Shown here: positions 42,494-51,255 of the stretch, piece after piece
Position numbering within the stretch: the stretch's first letter is position 1
Layout of the letters: every line of letters begins with the position of its first letter
NCBI RefSeq assembly: GCF_004795735.1
Contig: NZ_CP039247.1
Location: forward strand, 682,001-746,000
Reading direction: 5' to 3'
Length of the DNA stretch: 64,000 bases
Source of the DNA: Corynebacterium endometrii
GTDB lineage: Bacteria > Actinomycetota > Actinomycetes > Mycobacteriales > Mycobacteriaceae
The notes under the pieces: model-generated
What the model was told of the DNA's origin: nothing
Seen by the model: the letters and a program-made list of their open reading frames with translations, nothing else
Databases searched by the model: none
Made by a program: the position numbers and the translations under genes

Positions 42494-42843
42494 GCTTGCC
42501 TTGGGGCTTGCGGCGCATTTCGGGGGCCCGGTGAAGCGCATGGCCTTGTTAAGGCGGCGAAGGGGTGTGATTCTTGCAACTTTCTAGTTCGCTAAATTCG
42601 CAAAATTTTTATGTATGCAAGTCGGGGGTACTTCGCAAGGGGACAAAACGCGACGAAAATTGGCGTAAAGGGGGTAGTTACATCTTGTTAATGTGAATGT
42701 TGTAATGGTTGTTTACAACGTTGCAATGTGAGGAAGGTAACTTAACTGGTAGCAAAAATTGTGACGGACTGCACTGTCTAAGTGGAGTGTGACGCAAGTG
42801 CTCGAGAATCTAGCCCAAACCAAGCACAGTAAAGGAGATACCG
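42494..42843 (+). promoter_or_regulatory. mctBC upstream control region
   Basis: No gene is visible in this 350-bp stretch. A 7-bp inverted repeat (GTTGTAA 42699-42705 with TTACAAC 42713-42719) lies about 130 bp before mctB. A ribosome site AAAGGAGAT immediately precedes the ATG. In C. glutamicum mctC is controlled by RamA, RamB and GlxR, so several regulators may bind here; I could not place their sites with confidence. Confidence 0.4.
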
Positions 42844-43188
42844 ATGTCTGCAACGCCAGCGACCCCATCGCATAAGCGTGAGCCTGCGGCCGAGGATTTC
42901 ATCGCGATGCGCGATAGCCAACAGTTCGGCGAACTGCGCGGCTCGTATCGCAAATTCGCCTTCCCCATGACCGTGGCTTTCTTCGTCTGGTACGTGGTCT
43001 ACGTGGTGGCGGCGGTGTTCGCACCGGATTTCATGGCCGTCAAGGTTGGCGATACCTGGAATGTGGCCCTCATCTTTGGCCTCCTCCAGTTCGCTACCAC
43101 GTTCCTCATCACGTGGATTTACGTGAAGTATGCAAACAAGAATATCGAGCCGCGCGCGGCCGCAATCCGTGAAGAATTGGAGGGCTAA
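42844..43188 (+). CDS. mctB: DUF485 membrane protein (MctB-like)
   Basis: This is a 114-aa protein with two predicted membrane helices (about residues 40-60 and 74-97). The DUF485 core contains SQQFGELRGSYRKFAFPMTVAFF and a short charged C-terminus. Such small proteins are encoded just upstream of acetate/monocarboxylate symporters, as here (3 bp from stop to the next ATG), and probably aid their assembly or activity. It is transcribed as one operon with mctC. Confidence 0.88.
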   Translation: MSATPATPSHKREPAAEDFIAMRDSQQFGELRGSYRKFAFPMTVAFFVWYVVYVVAAVFAPDFMAVKVGDTWNVALIFGLLQFATTFLITWIYVKYANKNIEPRAAAIREELEG

Positions 43189-43191
43189 AAC

Positions 43192-44838
43192 ATGAATTCT
43201 GTGATTCTCGCTCAAGAAGAAACCGCGGCGGGTAACCCAATCCTTAACATCGCGGTCTTCGGCGCCTTCTTGGTCATCACCATGTGGATGGTGCTGCGCG
43301 CCGGCAAGACCACCAAAGAAGCCTCCGACTTCTACACCGGCGGCGGCTCCTTCTCGGGCCGCCAGAACGGCCTTGCGATTTCCGGTGACTACCTCTCCGC
43401 GGCCTCCTTCCTGGGCATCGTCGGCGCGGTAGCGCTCCAGGGCTATGACGGCTTCCTTTACTCCGTTGGCTTCTTCGTGGCCTGGTTGGTTGCATTGATG
43501 CTGGTGGCAGAGCCGCTGCGCAACGTCGGCCGCTTCACCATGGCGGACGTCTTGTCCTTCCGCCTCAAGCAGAAGCCGGTCCGCGTGGCCGCGGCCATCG
43601 CGACCCTGTTCGTGTCCCTGTTCTACCTCATCGCCCAGATGGCCGGCGCCGGTTCCCTGGTGTCCGTCCTGCTCAACATCCATGACTTTGTCTGGCAGGC
43701 AGTAGTGGTGGGCGTAGTGGGCATCATCATGATCATCTACGTCCTCATCGGCGGCATGAAGGGCACTACCTACGTGCAGATGATCAAGGCCGTCCTTTTG
43801 TGCACCGGCATCGTCGTTATGTGCGTCCTGGTATTCTTCGCGGTCAAGGGCGGCTTTGGCACCCTGTTCCAGTCCGCTATCGATATGCACGCAAACTCTG
43901 ACTACATCAAGGAGGAGGGCTACGCGGCCGAGGCCATCATGGAGCCCGGACTGAAGTACGGCGCGACCACCACCACCAAGATTGACTTCATCTCCCTGGG
44001 TATTTCCCTGGTTCTGGGCGTGGGCGGCCTGCCGCACGTGCTGATGCGCTTCTACACGGTTCCTACCGCCACCGAGGCGCGCCGCTCCGTCACCTGGGCG
44101 ATTGTCATCATCGGTTCCTTCTACCTGCTGACCCTGATCCTGGGCTACGGCGCGGCCGCCCTGGTTGGTCCTGACCGCATCCTCGCGGCGCCGGGTGGCG
44201 CAAACTCCGCGGCGCCGCTGCTGGCCCTCGAATTGGGCGGCTCCGTCTTCATGGCCGTTATTTCCGCGGTGGCCTTCGCTACGGTTCTCGCCGTGGTCGC
44301 AGGCCTGGCGATTACCGCATCCGCATCCATCGCTCACGATGTGTACCACGCGGTCATCCGGAACGGTGAGTCCACCGAGGCCGAGCAGGTGAAGGTCTCC
44401 CAGATAACCGTGGTCATCCTGGGCATCGTGTCCATCATCCTGGGCATCCTGGCCATGACCCAAAACGTTGCATTCCTGGTGTCCCTGGCGTTTGCCATGG
44501 CGGCGTCCGCAAACCTGCCAACCATCCTTTACTCCCTGTACTGGCGCAAGTTCAACACCACCGGCGCTGTAGCCTCCATCTACACCGGTGTGGTTGCAAC
44601 CCTGCTGCTCATCTTCTTCTCCCCAGCGGTCTCCGGTTCCGCAACCGCTATGTTCCCGAACGCCGACTGGGCTATCTTCCCGCTGTCCTCCCCAGGTATC
44701 GTCTCCATTCCTTTGGCCTTCCTGGCCGGCTGGATTGGCACCCTGGTGGGCAAGCCGGACAACCTTGAGCACCTGGCCGCCGAGATGGAAGTTCGTTCCC
44801 TGACCGGTGTTGGAGTCGAAGCCCCGGTTGACCACTAA
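43192..44838 (+). CDS. mctC: Sodium/solute symporter for monocarboxylates (MctC-like)
   Basis: This is a 548-aa SSF-family symporter. About 13 hydrophobic spans are readable, with the family region YTGGGSFSGRQNGLAISGDYLSAASFLG near the N-terminus, FRLKQKPVRVAAAIATLFVSLFYLIAQMAGAG and the late NLPTILYSLYWRKFN loop. MctC of C. glutamicum imports acetate, propionate and pyruvate. Length and pairing with a DUF485 gene match. It supplies substrate for the TCA cycle, consistent with gltA nearby. It is terminated by a hairpin that abuts the next promoter. Confidence 0.92.
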   Translation: MNSVILAQEETAAGNPILNIAVFGAFLVITMWMVLRAGKTTKEASDFYTGGGSFSGRQNGLAISGDYLSAASFLGIVGAVALQGYDGFLYSVGFFVAWLVALMLVAEPLRNVGRFTMADVLSFRLKQKPVRVAAAIATLFVSLFYLIAQMAGAGSLVSVLLNIHDFVWQAVVVGVVGIIMIIYVLIGGMKGTTYVQMIKAVLLCTGIVVMCVLVFFAVKGGFGTLFQSAIDMHANSDYIKEEGYAAEAIMEPGLKYGATTTTKIDFISLGISLVLGVGGLPHVLMRFYTVPTATEARRSVTWAIVIIGSFYLLTLILGYGAAALVGPDRILAAPGGANSAAPLLALELGGSVFMAVISAVAFATVLAVVAGLAITASASIAHDVYHAVIRNGESTEAEQVKVSQITVVILGIVSIILGILAMTQNVAFLVSLAFAMAASANLPTILYSLYWRKFNTTGAVASIYTGVVATLLLIFFSPAVSGSATAMFPNADWAIFPLSSPGIVSIPLAFLAGWIGTLVGKPDNLEHLAAEMEVRSLTGVGVEAPVDH

Positions 44839-44870
44839 AATCCCGCTCTCAGCGTGAATAATTCAGCGCC

Positions 44871-44901
44871 GCCTCGCCTTTTTATAAAAGTGCGGGGCGG
44901 C
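44871..44901 (+). terminator. mctC terminator
   Basis: An 11-bp stem (CGCCGCCTCGC with GCGGGGCGGCG, one wobble pair) surrounds an AT-rich loop. The 3' arm ends six bases before the -10 element of the next gene, so terminator and promoter nearly overlap. Confidence 0.75.
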
Positions 44902-44906
44902 GTTAG

Positions 44907-44912
44907 TAATAT
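44907..44912 (+). promoter_or_regulatory. -10 element of a probable leaderless transcript
   Basis: TAATAT ends eight bases before the GTG at 44921. A transcript starting about seven bases after the -10 would begin at or next to the start codon. No ribosome site is seen, supporting a leaderless mRNA. Confidence 0.55.
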
Positions 44913-44920
44913 GATCCTTC

Positions 44921-45835
44921 GTGTCTAGCCAAACCCCATCCCACAAGCCGGTCCGGCGCGTTATCGCGATCGTGGCAGCGGCCGTTGCGCTGATGGGATT
45001 TTCGTTTTATGTGGGTCGGGTCAGCGCTCCGGAGGACCAGGCCCCACGGCCGCTGCCGGCGGTGCAGCCCCTAAAGGCCGGGCCGGGTAGCCCTAGCAAT
45101 CCCGCACTAAAGAAGTTTGTGGACAATCCCACGGCCTCCCAGCTGAGCTACCTTCGCCTTTCGGACGGTATGCGCATCGGTACCGCCACGGAGCGCTACG
45201 CCCGGCCGGCGTTGAGCCTCATCAAGCTCTACATTGCGGAATACGTGATTGAACACGGCACGGAGGAAGAGAAGTTCGAGGCGCTGGCCATGGTGAGCAA
45301 TTCTTCCGATTCCTCCGCGGAGGCTTTATTCGAAAAGTACCCGGACTCCATCGATGATGTGGCGAAACGCTACGGATTACATTCCACGCGCTCCGATGAA
45401 CGCTGGGGCTATTCCGTTACCTCCACCTATGACGTGGTGAACTTCATCGCTCAGCTCAAAGAGAAAAACCCAACGCACCCCATCCTCGTGGCCATGAGCC
45501 GGGCGGATTCCGTTGCGGCGGACGGCTACCGGCAGAATTTCGGCACGGCGAAGCTGCAAAACGTCATTGGCTCAAAGTTCGGCTGGTCGGACGACTTTGA
45601 CCTGCATTCCTCCGTCTCGTTCGGTGAGAACTTCGTGGTGGCCGCCGCGGTCAACGGCAGCGCCGATGACCTGACCAGCTTCGTCAAGACCCAAATCACC
45701 GGCGAAAAGCTGCGTGAGGCAAGCCTGTACCACGTCAACAGGAGCCGCGCGCAGCGGGGGCTGCCGCCGCTTGAGGGGGATAGGGACGCCGCCGCTACTA
45801 CCTCACGGCGTTCCGGAGATTCGAAGCAAGATTAG
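44921..45835 (+). CDS. Secreted or membrane-anchored beta-lactamase-fold serine hydrolase
   Basis: This is a 304-aa protein. One N-terminal membrane helix (about residues 12-30) and a Pro-rich linker lead to a domain with class A beta-lactamase/PBP-like motifs: SxxK as S99-LI-K102, an SDS triad in place of SDN at about 129-131, and K-F-G in place of KTG in IGSKFGW. It may be a DD-peptidase-like or inactive murein-binding protein. The altered SDN and KTG motifs argue against beta-lactamase activity. The 3' end overlaps the converging DUF1906 gene by 38 bp. Confidence 0.65.
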   Translation: MSSQTPSHKPVRRVIAIVAAAVALMGFSFYVGRVSAPEDQAPRPLPAVQPLKAGPGSPSNPALKKFVDNPTASQLSYLRLSDGMRIGTATERYARPALSLIKLYIAEYVIEHGTEEEKFEALAMVSNSSDSSAEALFEKYPDSIDDVAKRYGLHSTRSDERWGYSVTSTYDVVNFIAQLKEKNPTHPILVAMSRADSVAADGYRQNFGTAKLQNVIGSKFGWSDDFDLHSSVSFGENFVVAAAVNGSADDLTSFVKTQITGEKLREASLYHVNRSRAQRGLPPLEGDRDAAATTSRRSGDSKQD

Positions 45836-46787
45836 CTATCTGGTTAATCTGGTCCGCGCTCACGGAGGATCCGCCGTAGCTTATTCCGCCGTTGGTTACG
45901 CGCGGCAGATTGGGCACGCCGGGCAGGGACTCGACCTGGGAGCTGAGCTGGTTGAGCAGGTCGGCGGTGGCCGGGGTGGTGCTCGGAGCGGCTGGAGCAG
46001 CCGGAGCTGCCGGGGTGGTGCTCGGGGTGGCCGCCCCGCCTGGGGTCCACTGGCCCCAGTCGCGGGCGTAGACGTTATTAATGTCCACGGTAATGCCGTC
46101 GATGACCCGCTGGCGGCTTTGCGGCAGCTGGTGGATGGTGGTGCGCGGGTGGATCCTGCCGCCCGAGCCCCAGTCATGCATCCAGAAGTAGGTTCCAATG
46201 CCATCGGCGATGGCCCAGTCGATCACGTTGTAATTGCCGTACACGCCGGTGGAGTAGCCCGCGGCGGAGAGGGCCGCGGAGAACGCGCGCAGGTACGGGC
46301 GGATCTGGTTGTCATACTGGGCGCGGGAGGGGTTGTCATCGATGGCGATGTAGATTGGGCGTCCGGTGGGCCCGCCCGCGGCCCTGTGGAGGGCGATTGC
46401 CTGCGGCGCGTGGACCGCGGCACCGGCAGCGCCCTGCAGCCAGTCGGCGGTGTTGGCGCGTCCGTACTGGTAAACGGACGCGGTGGCCAGGCCGGATGCG
46501 GCGAAGGACTTGGTCTCGCCGAGCGTGACCGGCTTGCCCGCCATCCACTGGGCATCGGGGCGGCGCTGGGAGACGTAGCGCACGGCGCCCAAGTGCCCCG
46601 CGTTTCTTACCGACGCCGCCGAGGGAACGCCCGCCGAATAATCAATAACCGTGCCCAGGATTGGGCCTAGGGCGTGTGCGTGTGCCGCGTTGGCGTTCGC
46701 CGCCAGGCCGGTTGCCCCGGCGGCAATGGCGAACGCGCTGGCCTTGAGGAAGCCGCGGCGGTTGAGCGCGGAGGGTGATGTGGTCAT
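45798..46787 (-). CDS. Tat-exported DUF1906 (Rv2525c-like) protein
   Basis: This is a 329-aa protein. The N-terminal twin-arginine signal has NRRGFLKASAFAIAAGATG, cleaved after an Ala-rich stretch near residue 38. A TIM-barrel-like DUF1906 domain follows (about residues 40-245) with VIDYSAGVPSA, RYVSQRR, IYIAIDDNPSRAQYD and a GYSTGVYGNYNVID loop. The C-terminal 80 residues are Ala/Pro-rich, then a small helical tail. Related Rv2525c of M. tuberculosis affects cell-wall properties. ATG at 46787 starts the Tat signal. Its tail overlaps the convergent hydrolase gene. Confidence 0.8.
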   Translation of the reverse strand: MTTSPSALNRRGFLKASAFAIAAGATGLAANANAAHAHALGPILGTVIDYSAGVPSAASVRNAGHLGAVRYVSQRRPDAQWMAGKPVTLGETKSFAASGLATASVYQYGRANTADWLQGAAGAAVHAPQAIALHRAAGGPTGRPIYIAIDDNPSRAQYDNQIRPYLRAFSAALSAAGYSTGVYGNYNVIDWAIADGIGTYFWMHDWGSGGRIHPRTTIHQLPQSRQRVIDGITVDINNVYARDWGQWTPGGAATPSTTPAAPAAPAAPSTTPATADLLNQLSSQVESLPGVPNLPRVTNGGISYGGSSVSADQINQIANLASNLRNAVR

Positions 46788-46902
46788 AGGGGCTCCTGTT
46801 TCCATGATCGCAATCATGAACTCAAATCACTTGAGTCACGGCGGTTAACAGGCGTAACTCTAACACGGCCCGGCGCCGCGCGCATCGATCCACGCGCGCC
46901 GC

Positions 46903-47424
46903 CTAGAGGGTGTTGATCACCAGATTGCGTGTGTCGGCTTCCCAATCGCGGTCGATGACGGTTGCAATAAGCCCCGCCCGGCCCATTGCCTCGCCAAACC
47001 GGGCGTTGCCCGCGATGAGTTCATCCCCGCAGAGGCATAGATCATGTGGCCTTCGCTCGGCGGAGTGCGCATGGTCCCGGATTGCCTCGATGTGCTCCCG
47101 GATATACCCCTCCGTCATGACGAGGCACACCAGGCGAGTGCCCGGTGGGAGGGCATGCAGGTCGCCGAAGTCCACATAGCAGCCCTCTATGATGACGGAC
47201 TGGCCATTTTCGTGGCAGGTCAGCGCCATTTCCCGGATGACGGGCCATAGCCACGCCGTGATGGAGGCGTCTGGATCGGTGGGCGAGGCGCCTACCAGGC
47301 CGGCCCGGATGAGCCCCATCTTGATGTGGTCCATGGAGACTACTGACACCCCGGTCTCCCGCATCATGCGCTGGCCCAGCGTGGTTTTGCCGGTGTGGGT
47401 ATCCCCGGTGATGATGGTGATCAA
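46903..47424 (-). CDS. P-loop nucleoside/nucleotide kinase-like protein
   Basis: This is a 173-aa protein with an immediate P-loop GDTHTGKTT (residues 7-15). The mid-region DHIKMGLIRAG and SVIIEGCYVDF suggest a small kinase or ATPase of the AAA/adenylate-kinase group. DLCLCGDEL holds two Cys. It starts with TTG, three bases after the moaA stop, so it is likely translationally coupled to moaA and part of the molybdenum operon. It is not a recognisable MobB. The substrate is unknown. Confidence 0.65.
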   Translation of the reverse strand: MITIITGDTHTGKTTLGQRMMRETGVSVVSMDHIKMGLIRAGLVGASPTDPDASITAWLWPVIREMALTCHENGQSVIIEGCYVDFGDLHALPPGTRLVCLVMTEGYIREHIEAIRDHAHSAERRPHDLCLCGDELIAGNARFGEAMGRAGLIATVIDRDWEADTRNLVINTL

Positions 47425-47427
47425 CGC

Positions 47428-48462
47428 CTAACCCCCAATGGCGCTCATGGTCCGGTCGGGCTGCACAAAGCTCGGGGAGCCCAGGGAGGTGACTTTGTTC
47501 GAACCGTAGGCCCTTGGCTTGGCCCACATTGCCTCACGCCAGCGGCGGGCTATGGCTTCGTCGGAACTGCCATCGCGCAGCAGCTCGAGCAGGGAGGTCT
47601 CCTCGTGGGAGAACAGGCAGGAACGGATGGTGCCCTCCGCGGTGATGCGGGTGCGGGAGCACTGCGCACAGAAGGACTCGGTGACGGAGGCGATGATGCC
47701 CACTTGGCCCAGGATTGGACCGCCATCAGCGCCGCGCACGTCCCACAGCTGGGCGGGGGAGGAACCGCGCGGCGCCGCATGCTCGGTGAGTAGGAAGCGC
47801 TCACCCAGGCGCGCGCGGAGTTCCGCGCCGCTTACCAGGTTCTCCTTGGCCCAATTGTGGTCCGCGTCCAGCGGCATCTGCTCAATAAACCGCAGCTGCA
47901 ATCCGCGCCTTAAGCACCATTCCAATAGCTCGGGTGCGTGAGCGTCGTTTATCCCGCGCATCATCACGGCATTGACCTTGACCGGTTCCAGGCCCGCATC
48001 CTTGGCCGCCTCAATCCCGCGAATGACATCACCGAGCCGGTCTCGCCGCGTCACGGCGGCGAAATCCTCCCGGTTGACCGTATCCAGGCTGACATTTATC
48101 CGGCTAAGACCGGCCGCCTTGAGCCCCTCCACGCGCGCCTCGAGGCCTATGGCGTTGGTAGTAATCGCCACGGGGATCTCCGGATGCAACGCGCGCACCC
48201 CGGCGATGATCTCCTCTAGGTCCCGACGTATCAGGGGCTCGCCGCCGGTAAACCGGATGTCAGTAATCCCTAGGCGGCTGACTCCAATATCGGCAAGCCT
48301 GATGGCCTCCGCGGCGGTGAGCAGGCTGGACTTTTTCAGCCAGACCATCCCGGCCTCCGGCATGCAGTAGGTGCAGCGGAGATTGCATTTGTCCACCAGG
48401 GAAATGCGCAGGTCAGAAGCTATGCGGCCGAAGGAATCCTGCAACGGGCCTTCCGTGACCAT
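47428..48462 (-). CDS. moaA: GTP 3',8-cyclase MoaA
   Basis: This is a 344-aa radical SAM enzyme. The N-terminal cluster motif is CNLRCTYC (about residues 24-31), and the C-terminal second [4Fe-4S] cluster is in CAQCSRTRITAEGTIRSC. The functional terminal Gly-Gly is present (SAIGG). It starts molybdopterin synthesis by converting GTP to the cyclic pyranopterin intermediate with MoaC. ATG at 48462 is preceded by GGAGG five bases upstream; the longer frame is not supported. It diverges from modA across 93 bp. Confidence 0.95.
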   Translation of the reverse strand: MVTEGPLQDSFGRIASDLRISLVDKCNLRCTYCMPEAGMVWLKKSSLLTAAEAIRLADIGVSRLGITDIRFTGGEPLIRRDLEEIIAGVRALHPEIPVAITTNAIGLEARVEGLKAAGLSRINVSLDTVNREDFAAVTRRDRLGDVIRGIEAAKDAGLEPVKVNAVMMRGINDAHAPELLEWCLRRGLQLRFIEQMPLDADHNWAKENLVSGAELRARLGERFLLTEHAAPRGSSPAQLWDVRGADGGPILGQVGIIASVTESFCAQCSRTRITAEGTIRSCLFSHEETSLLELLRDGSSDEAIARRWREAMWAKPRAYGSNKVTSLGSPSFVQPDRTMSAIGG

Positions 48463-48555
48463 GCCAGCCTCCTTCACATGGAACAATGGGATAGAAACGG
48501 TGAGTTGGCGTAGAGTTACAAGCCAGACTACAGGGTAGGCCACAAGGAGGGTTGC

Positions 48556-49272
48556 GTGAGAAAAGCGGCTGTCATCGCTGCGGCCTTCCTCGTCTCATCC
48601 TGCGGCGCGGGCCAGCAGGAAGCGGTGGTTTTCGCGGCTTCGTCCCTCAACGGTGTGGGGGAAGAACTCGAGGAGGCCTTTGAACTTGCTAATCCCGGCA
48701 CTGAAATCACCATGAGTTACGCGGGCTCCGCCGAGCTGGTGCGCCACCTTGCCGCCGGTGCACCCGCGGACGTGCTAATTACGGCCGATGAGATAAGCGC
48801 CGAAGAATCGGGGCTCGACGCCCGCCCCGTGGCCACCGGCCGCCTGGTGCTCGCCCTGGCGCAAGGGAATCCGGCGGGCCTGACGGACCCGCGGGATGTG
48901 GGCTCGGCCCGCTTGGCGCTGTGCGCCCCCGAGGTCCCCTGCGGCCGGCTAGCCCGCCAGTTTCTCGAGGGCCCCGCGGCAGGCCAAGAACTTGCCCTTG
49001 AACCGAGTATGGAATCCAGCGTGACGGACGTGGCCACCAAGGTCACCACCGGCGCGGTCGATGCAGGTTTTATCTACGAGGCTAACGCGAAGGCTCTGGG
49101 CCTTACCTACCTGCCCTTGGACGGGGTGGCGGCGAATGTCTACCCCGCGGCCCTTACCAGTCGGGGCGCTGACAACGAAGCGGCCCAGGCCTTCTACCAT
49201 TGGCTTACCGGCCCCGAGGCGCAGGAGATATTCAACCGGCACGGATTCGAAACGGTGGGCGGCGGTGAGTAG
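48556..49272 (+). CDS. modA: Molybdate ABC transporter substrate-binding lipoprotein
   Basis: This is a 238-aa protein. The lipobox VSSC lies at about residues 13-16. A ModA fold follows, with VVFAASSLNGVGEEL, YAGSAELVRHLAAGAPADVLITAD and AGFIYEANAKALG segments that bind oxyanion through Ser and backbone amides. It captures molybdate or tungstate outside the membrane. The GTG start at 48556 has AAGGAGG six bases upstream. The end overlaps modB by 8 bp. It belongs to the moaA-modAB-moeA locus. Confidence 0.9.
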   Translation: MRKAAVIAAAFLVSSCGAGQQEAVVFAASSLNGVGEELEEAFELANPGTEITMSYAGSAELVRHLAAGAPADVLITADEISAEESGLDARPVATGRLVLALAQGNPAGLTDPRDVGSARLALCAPEVPCGRLARQFLEGPAAGQELALEPSMESSVTDVATKVTTGAVDAGFIYEANAKALGLTYLPLDGVAANVYPAALTSRGADNEAAQAFYHWLTGPEAQEIFNRHGFETVGGGE

Positions 49273-50071
49273 GGGAGCAAAGAACTACTCCACGCCTACC
49301 GGCTCCGGGGGCCTCGTAGCCGCCGCCCTGGCGTTTATCCTCAGCCCGCTCATAGCTTTCGTCGCGGCCGTACCGTGGGGCGGATTGGGCACCGTGCTCG
49401 GACAGGAGGCATGGGCGGCCCTAGGGTTATCGGCCGGCACCTCGGCGTTAAGCACCGGACTATGCGTGCTCTTCGGCCTGCCCGTGGCCCTGTGGTTGCG
49501 CCAGGTTGGCCTGCGCCGGCCCGTCCTGGCGGGGGCAGTCAATCTCGCGGTTCTAATACCGTTGGTGCTCTCCCCGGTGCTCACAGGCCTATCCCTCACC
49601 CTGCTGTGGGGGCGAACCGGGGTAGTAGGAGGGGCCCTCGACGCGCTAGGGCTTCCCGTGGCCTTTAGCCCCGCCGCCGTGGTGATAGTGCAGGTGTTTG
49701 TGTCCCTGCCATTCTTCGTGGCGGCCGTAGGGGCCGCGCTGCGCGCGGTAGACCGCGAATGGGAAGAGGCCGCCGCGCTGGATGGAGCCACGAGAAGCCA
49801 AACGCTGCGCTACGTGGTCATTCCGGCCGCCGCGCCGGGCATCATCACCGGTGCGGTACTAAGCTTTGCCCGTGCGCTGAGCGAATATGGCGCCACGCTC
49901 ACCTTTGCCGGAAATATCGCCGGCAAGACCCAAACCATTCCCTTGCTGGTCGCACTGGGGCTGGGCGCCAACGATATGGATGCGGCCCTAGGCGCCGCCG
50001 TGCTGCTGCTGGGGCTGTACGTCCTGGTGATCGCCGTTATCGTAGCCATATGGCTGTCACGAAAGGACTAA
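49265..50071 (+). CDS. modB: Molybdate ABC transporter permease
   Basis: This is a 268-aa permease. Multiple hydrophobic spans are seen. The EAA-type coupling loop is visible as EEAAALDGATRSQTLRYVVIPAAAPG (about residues 170-195). It moves molybdate with ModA and requires an ATPase (ModC), for which no gene follows; moeA starts 5 bp after the stop. The start GTG at 49265 is inside the end of modA; the longer frame overlapping modA is spurious. Confidence 0.9.
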   Translation: MSRGAKNYSTPTGSGGLVAAALAFILSPLIAFVAAVPWGGLGTVLGQEAWAALGLSAGTSALSTGLCVLFGLPVALWLRQVGLRRPVLAGAVNLAVLIPLVLSPVLTGLSLTLLWGRTGVVGGALDALGLPVAFSPAAVVIVQVFVSLPFFVAAVGAALRAVDREWEEAAALDGATRSQTLRYVVIPAAAPGIITGAVLSFARALSEYGATLTFAGNIAGKTQTIPLLVALGLGANDMDAALGAAVLLLGLYVLVIAVIVAIWLSRKD

Positions 50072-50076
50072 CCGTC

Positions 50077-51255
50077 ATGGGACAATCGCGCACTCCTGAA
50101 CAACACGTGGACGCCGTTAAAGCCCTGGTGGGGCGGCGCCCGCAAGTGAGCCTATCCCCAGTCGAGGCACTGGGCAGGGCGTTGAGCAGGGACGTGGTGA
50201 GCCCGGGGGATTCGCCGGCCTTTGATAACTCCCAAATGGACGGGTACGCGCTGGGTGAAGCGCACCTGGCCGGCGGCTCCTTTACCGTGGGCCCCTCAGT
50301 GGCCGCGGGGGCAGACCCTGACGCGGCGGTCCCGGAGGGCATCGGGCAGCAGATCATAGCGATCATGACCGGGGCCAAGCTGCCTCGCGGAACGCGGGCA
50401 GTGGTGCCGGTGGAGCGGTGCCGGCCGCCGGAGTTTATCGAGGAAGGCCCGGTGATGGTGCCGGCCACCCAGCGGGGACAGTTTGTACGCCGGCGCGGTA
50501 GCGACATCCGCGAGGGCGCCGTCCTGTTCGAGGCAGGCCACGTGGTTAACGCGCGCACGGTTGCCGCCTGCGCGTTGCTGGGCGTAGACGTCCTGCCCGT
50601 TGAGCGCCCGGCGTCTATTGTGGTCTGTACCGGCGGCGATGAAGTGGGCGGTGCCGGTGCGGCCTCGATCCCGGACGCCAACGGACCGCTCATTGAGTCC
50701 ATGGCGGCCGATGCGCGAATAGAGGTAACGGCACGCATTTCGACTCCGGATGATCCCAGCACCTTGCGCGCGCGCCTAGAAGAGGCGGTGGCTAAACACA
50801 GCCCCGACGCGGTAGTGACATCCGGGGGAATCAGCCACGGAAAGCGGGAGGTGGTCCGCCAGGTGCTGGAGCCAACCGGTGGATGGTTCGGCCATGTCTC
50901 GCAGCAACCCGGCGGTCCACAAGGTTTGAGCAGTTTCAAAGGGACACCGGTGATAAGCCTGCCCGGCAATCCCGTCTCCACCGCCGTAAGCTTCCGGCTG
51001 TTCGTGGCCCCGGTCCTTGGCCACGCGCCAGGCACCATCCGCGCCGAACTAGCAGCGCCGGTCCGCGGGATTGAGGGTCGCGATTGCTTTTACCGCGGGG
51101 TCCTTGAGTTTGACAAGGCGCGCGCGGTGGCGCGCGTCCTAGAGGGCGCGGGGTCACATCTGATCGCCCAGTCGGCCGCGGCGACGTGCCTTATCCGAAT
51201 TCCCGCCTCCGCCGACTACCAGGCCGGAGAAAGCGTCGCGGTCTACCCCTGGTGA
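50077..51255 (+). CDS. moeA: Molybdopterin molybdenumtransferase (stand-alone MoeA)
   Basis: This is a 392-aa MoeA. Motifs: SQMDGYALG near the N-terminus, IIAIMTGAKLPRGTRAVVPVE, CTGGDEVGG, SGGISHGKREVV and LPGNPVSTAV. It inserts molybdenum into adenylated molybdopterin. The acidic residue of the SGGxSxGxxD motif is Glu here (KRE), not Asp, while TGDE is intact. ATG at 50077 has GAAAGGA upstream. It is the last gene of the modA-modB-moeA operon and its 3' end overlaps the converging mobA-moeA fusion by 13 bp. Confidence 0.9.
   Translation: MGQSRTPEQHVDAVKALVGRRPQVSLSPVEALGRALSRDVVSPGDSPAFDNSQMDGYALGEAHLAGGSFTVGPSVAAGADPDAAVPEGIGQQIIAIMTGAKLPRGTRAVVPVERCRPPEFIEEGPVMVPATQRGQFVRRRGSDIREGAVLFEAGHVVNARTVAACALLGVDVLPVERPASIVVCTGGDEVGGAGAASIPDANGPLIESMAADARIEVTARISTPDDPSTLRARLEEAVAKHSPDAVVTSGGISHGKREVVRQVLEPTGGWFGHVSQQPGGPQGLSSFKGTPVISLPGNPVSTAVSFRLFVAPVLGHAPGTIRAELAAPVRGIEGRDCFYRGVLEFDKARAVARVLEGAGSHLIAQSAAATCLIRIPASADYQAGESVAVYPW

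Noticed and set aside
42778..44835. Antisense ORF of 685 codons on the minus strand over mctB and mctC
   Set aside because: It mirrors the codon bias of the real genes, has low-complexity charged sequence with no family motif, and both sense genes are well supported.
49061..49264. N-terminal extension of modB into modA
   Set aside because: The extra 68 codons are an out-of-frame copy of modA. GTG at 49265 starts directly before the first hydrophobic region.
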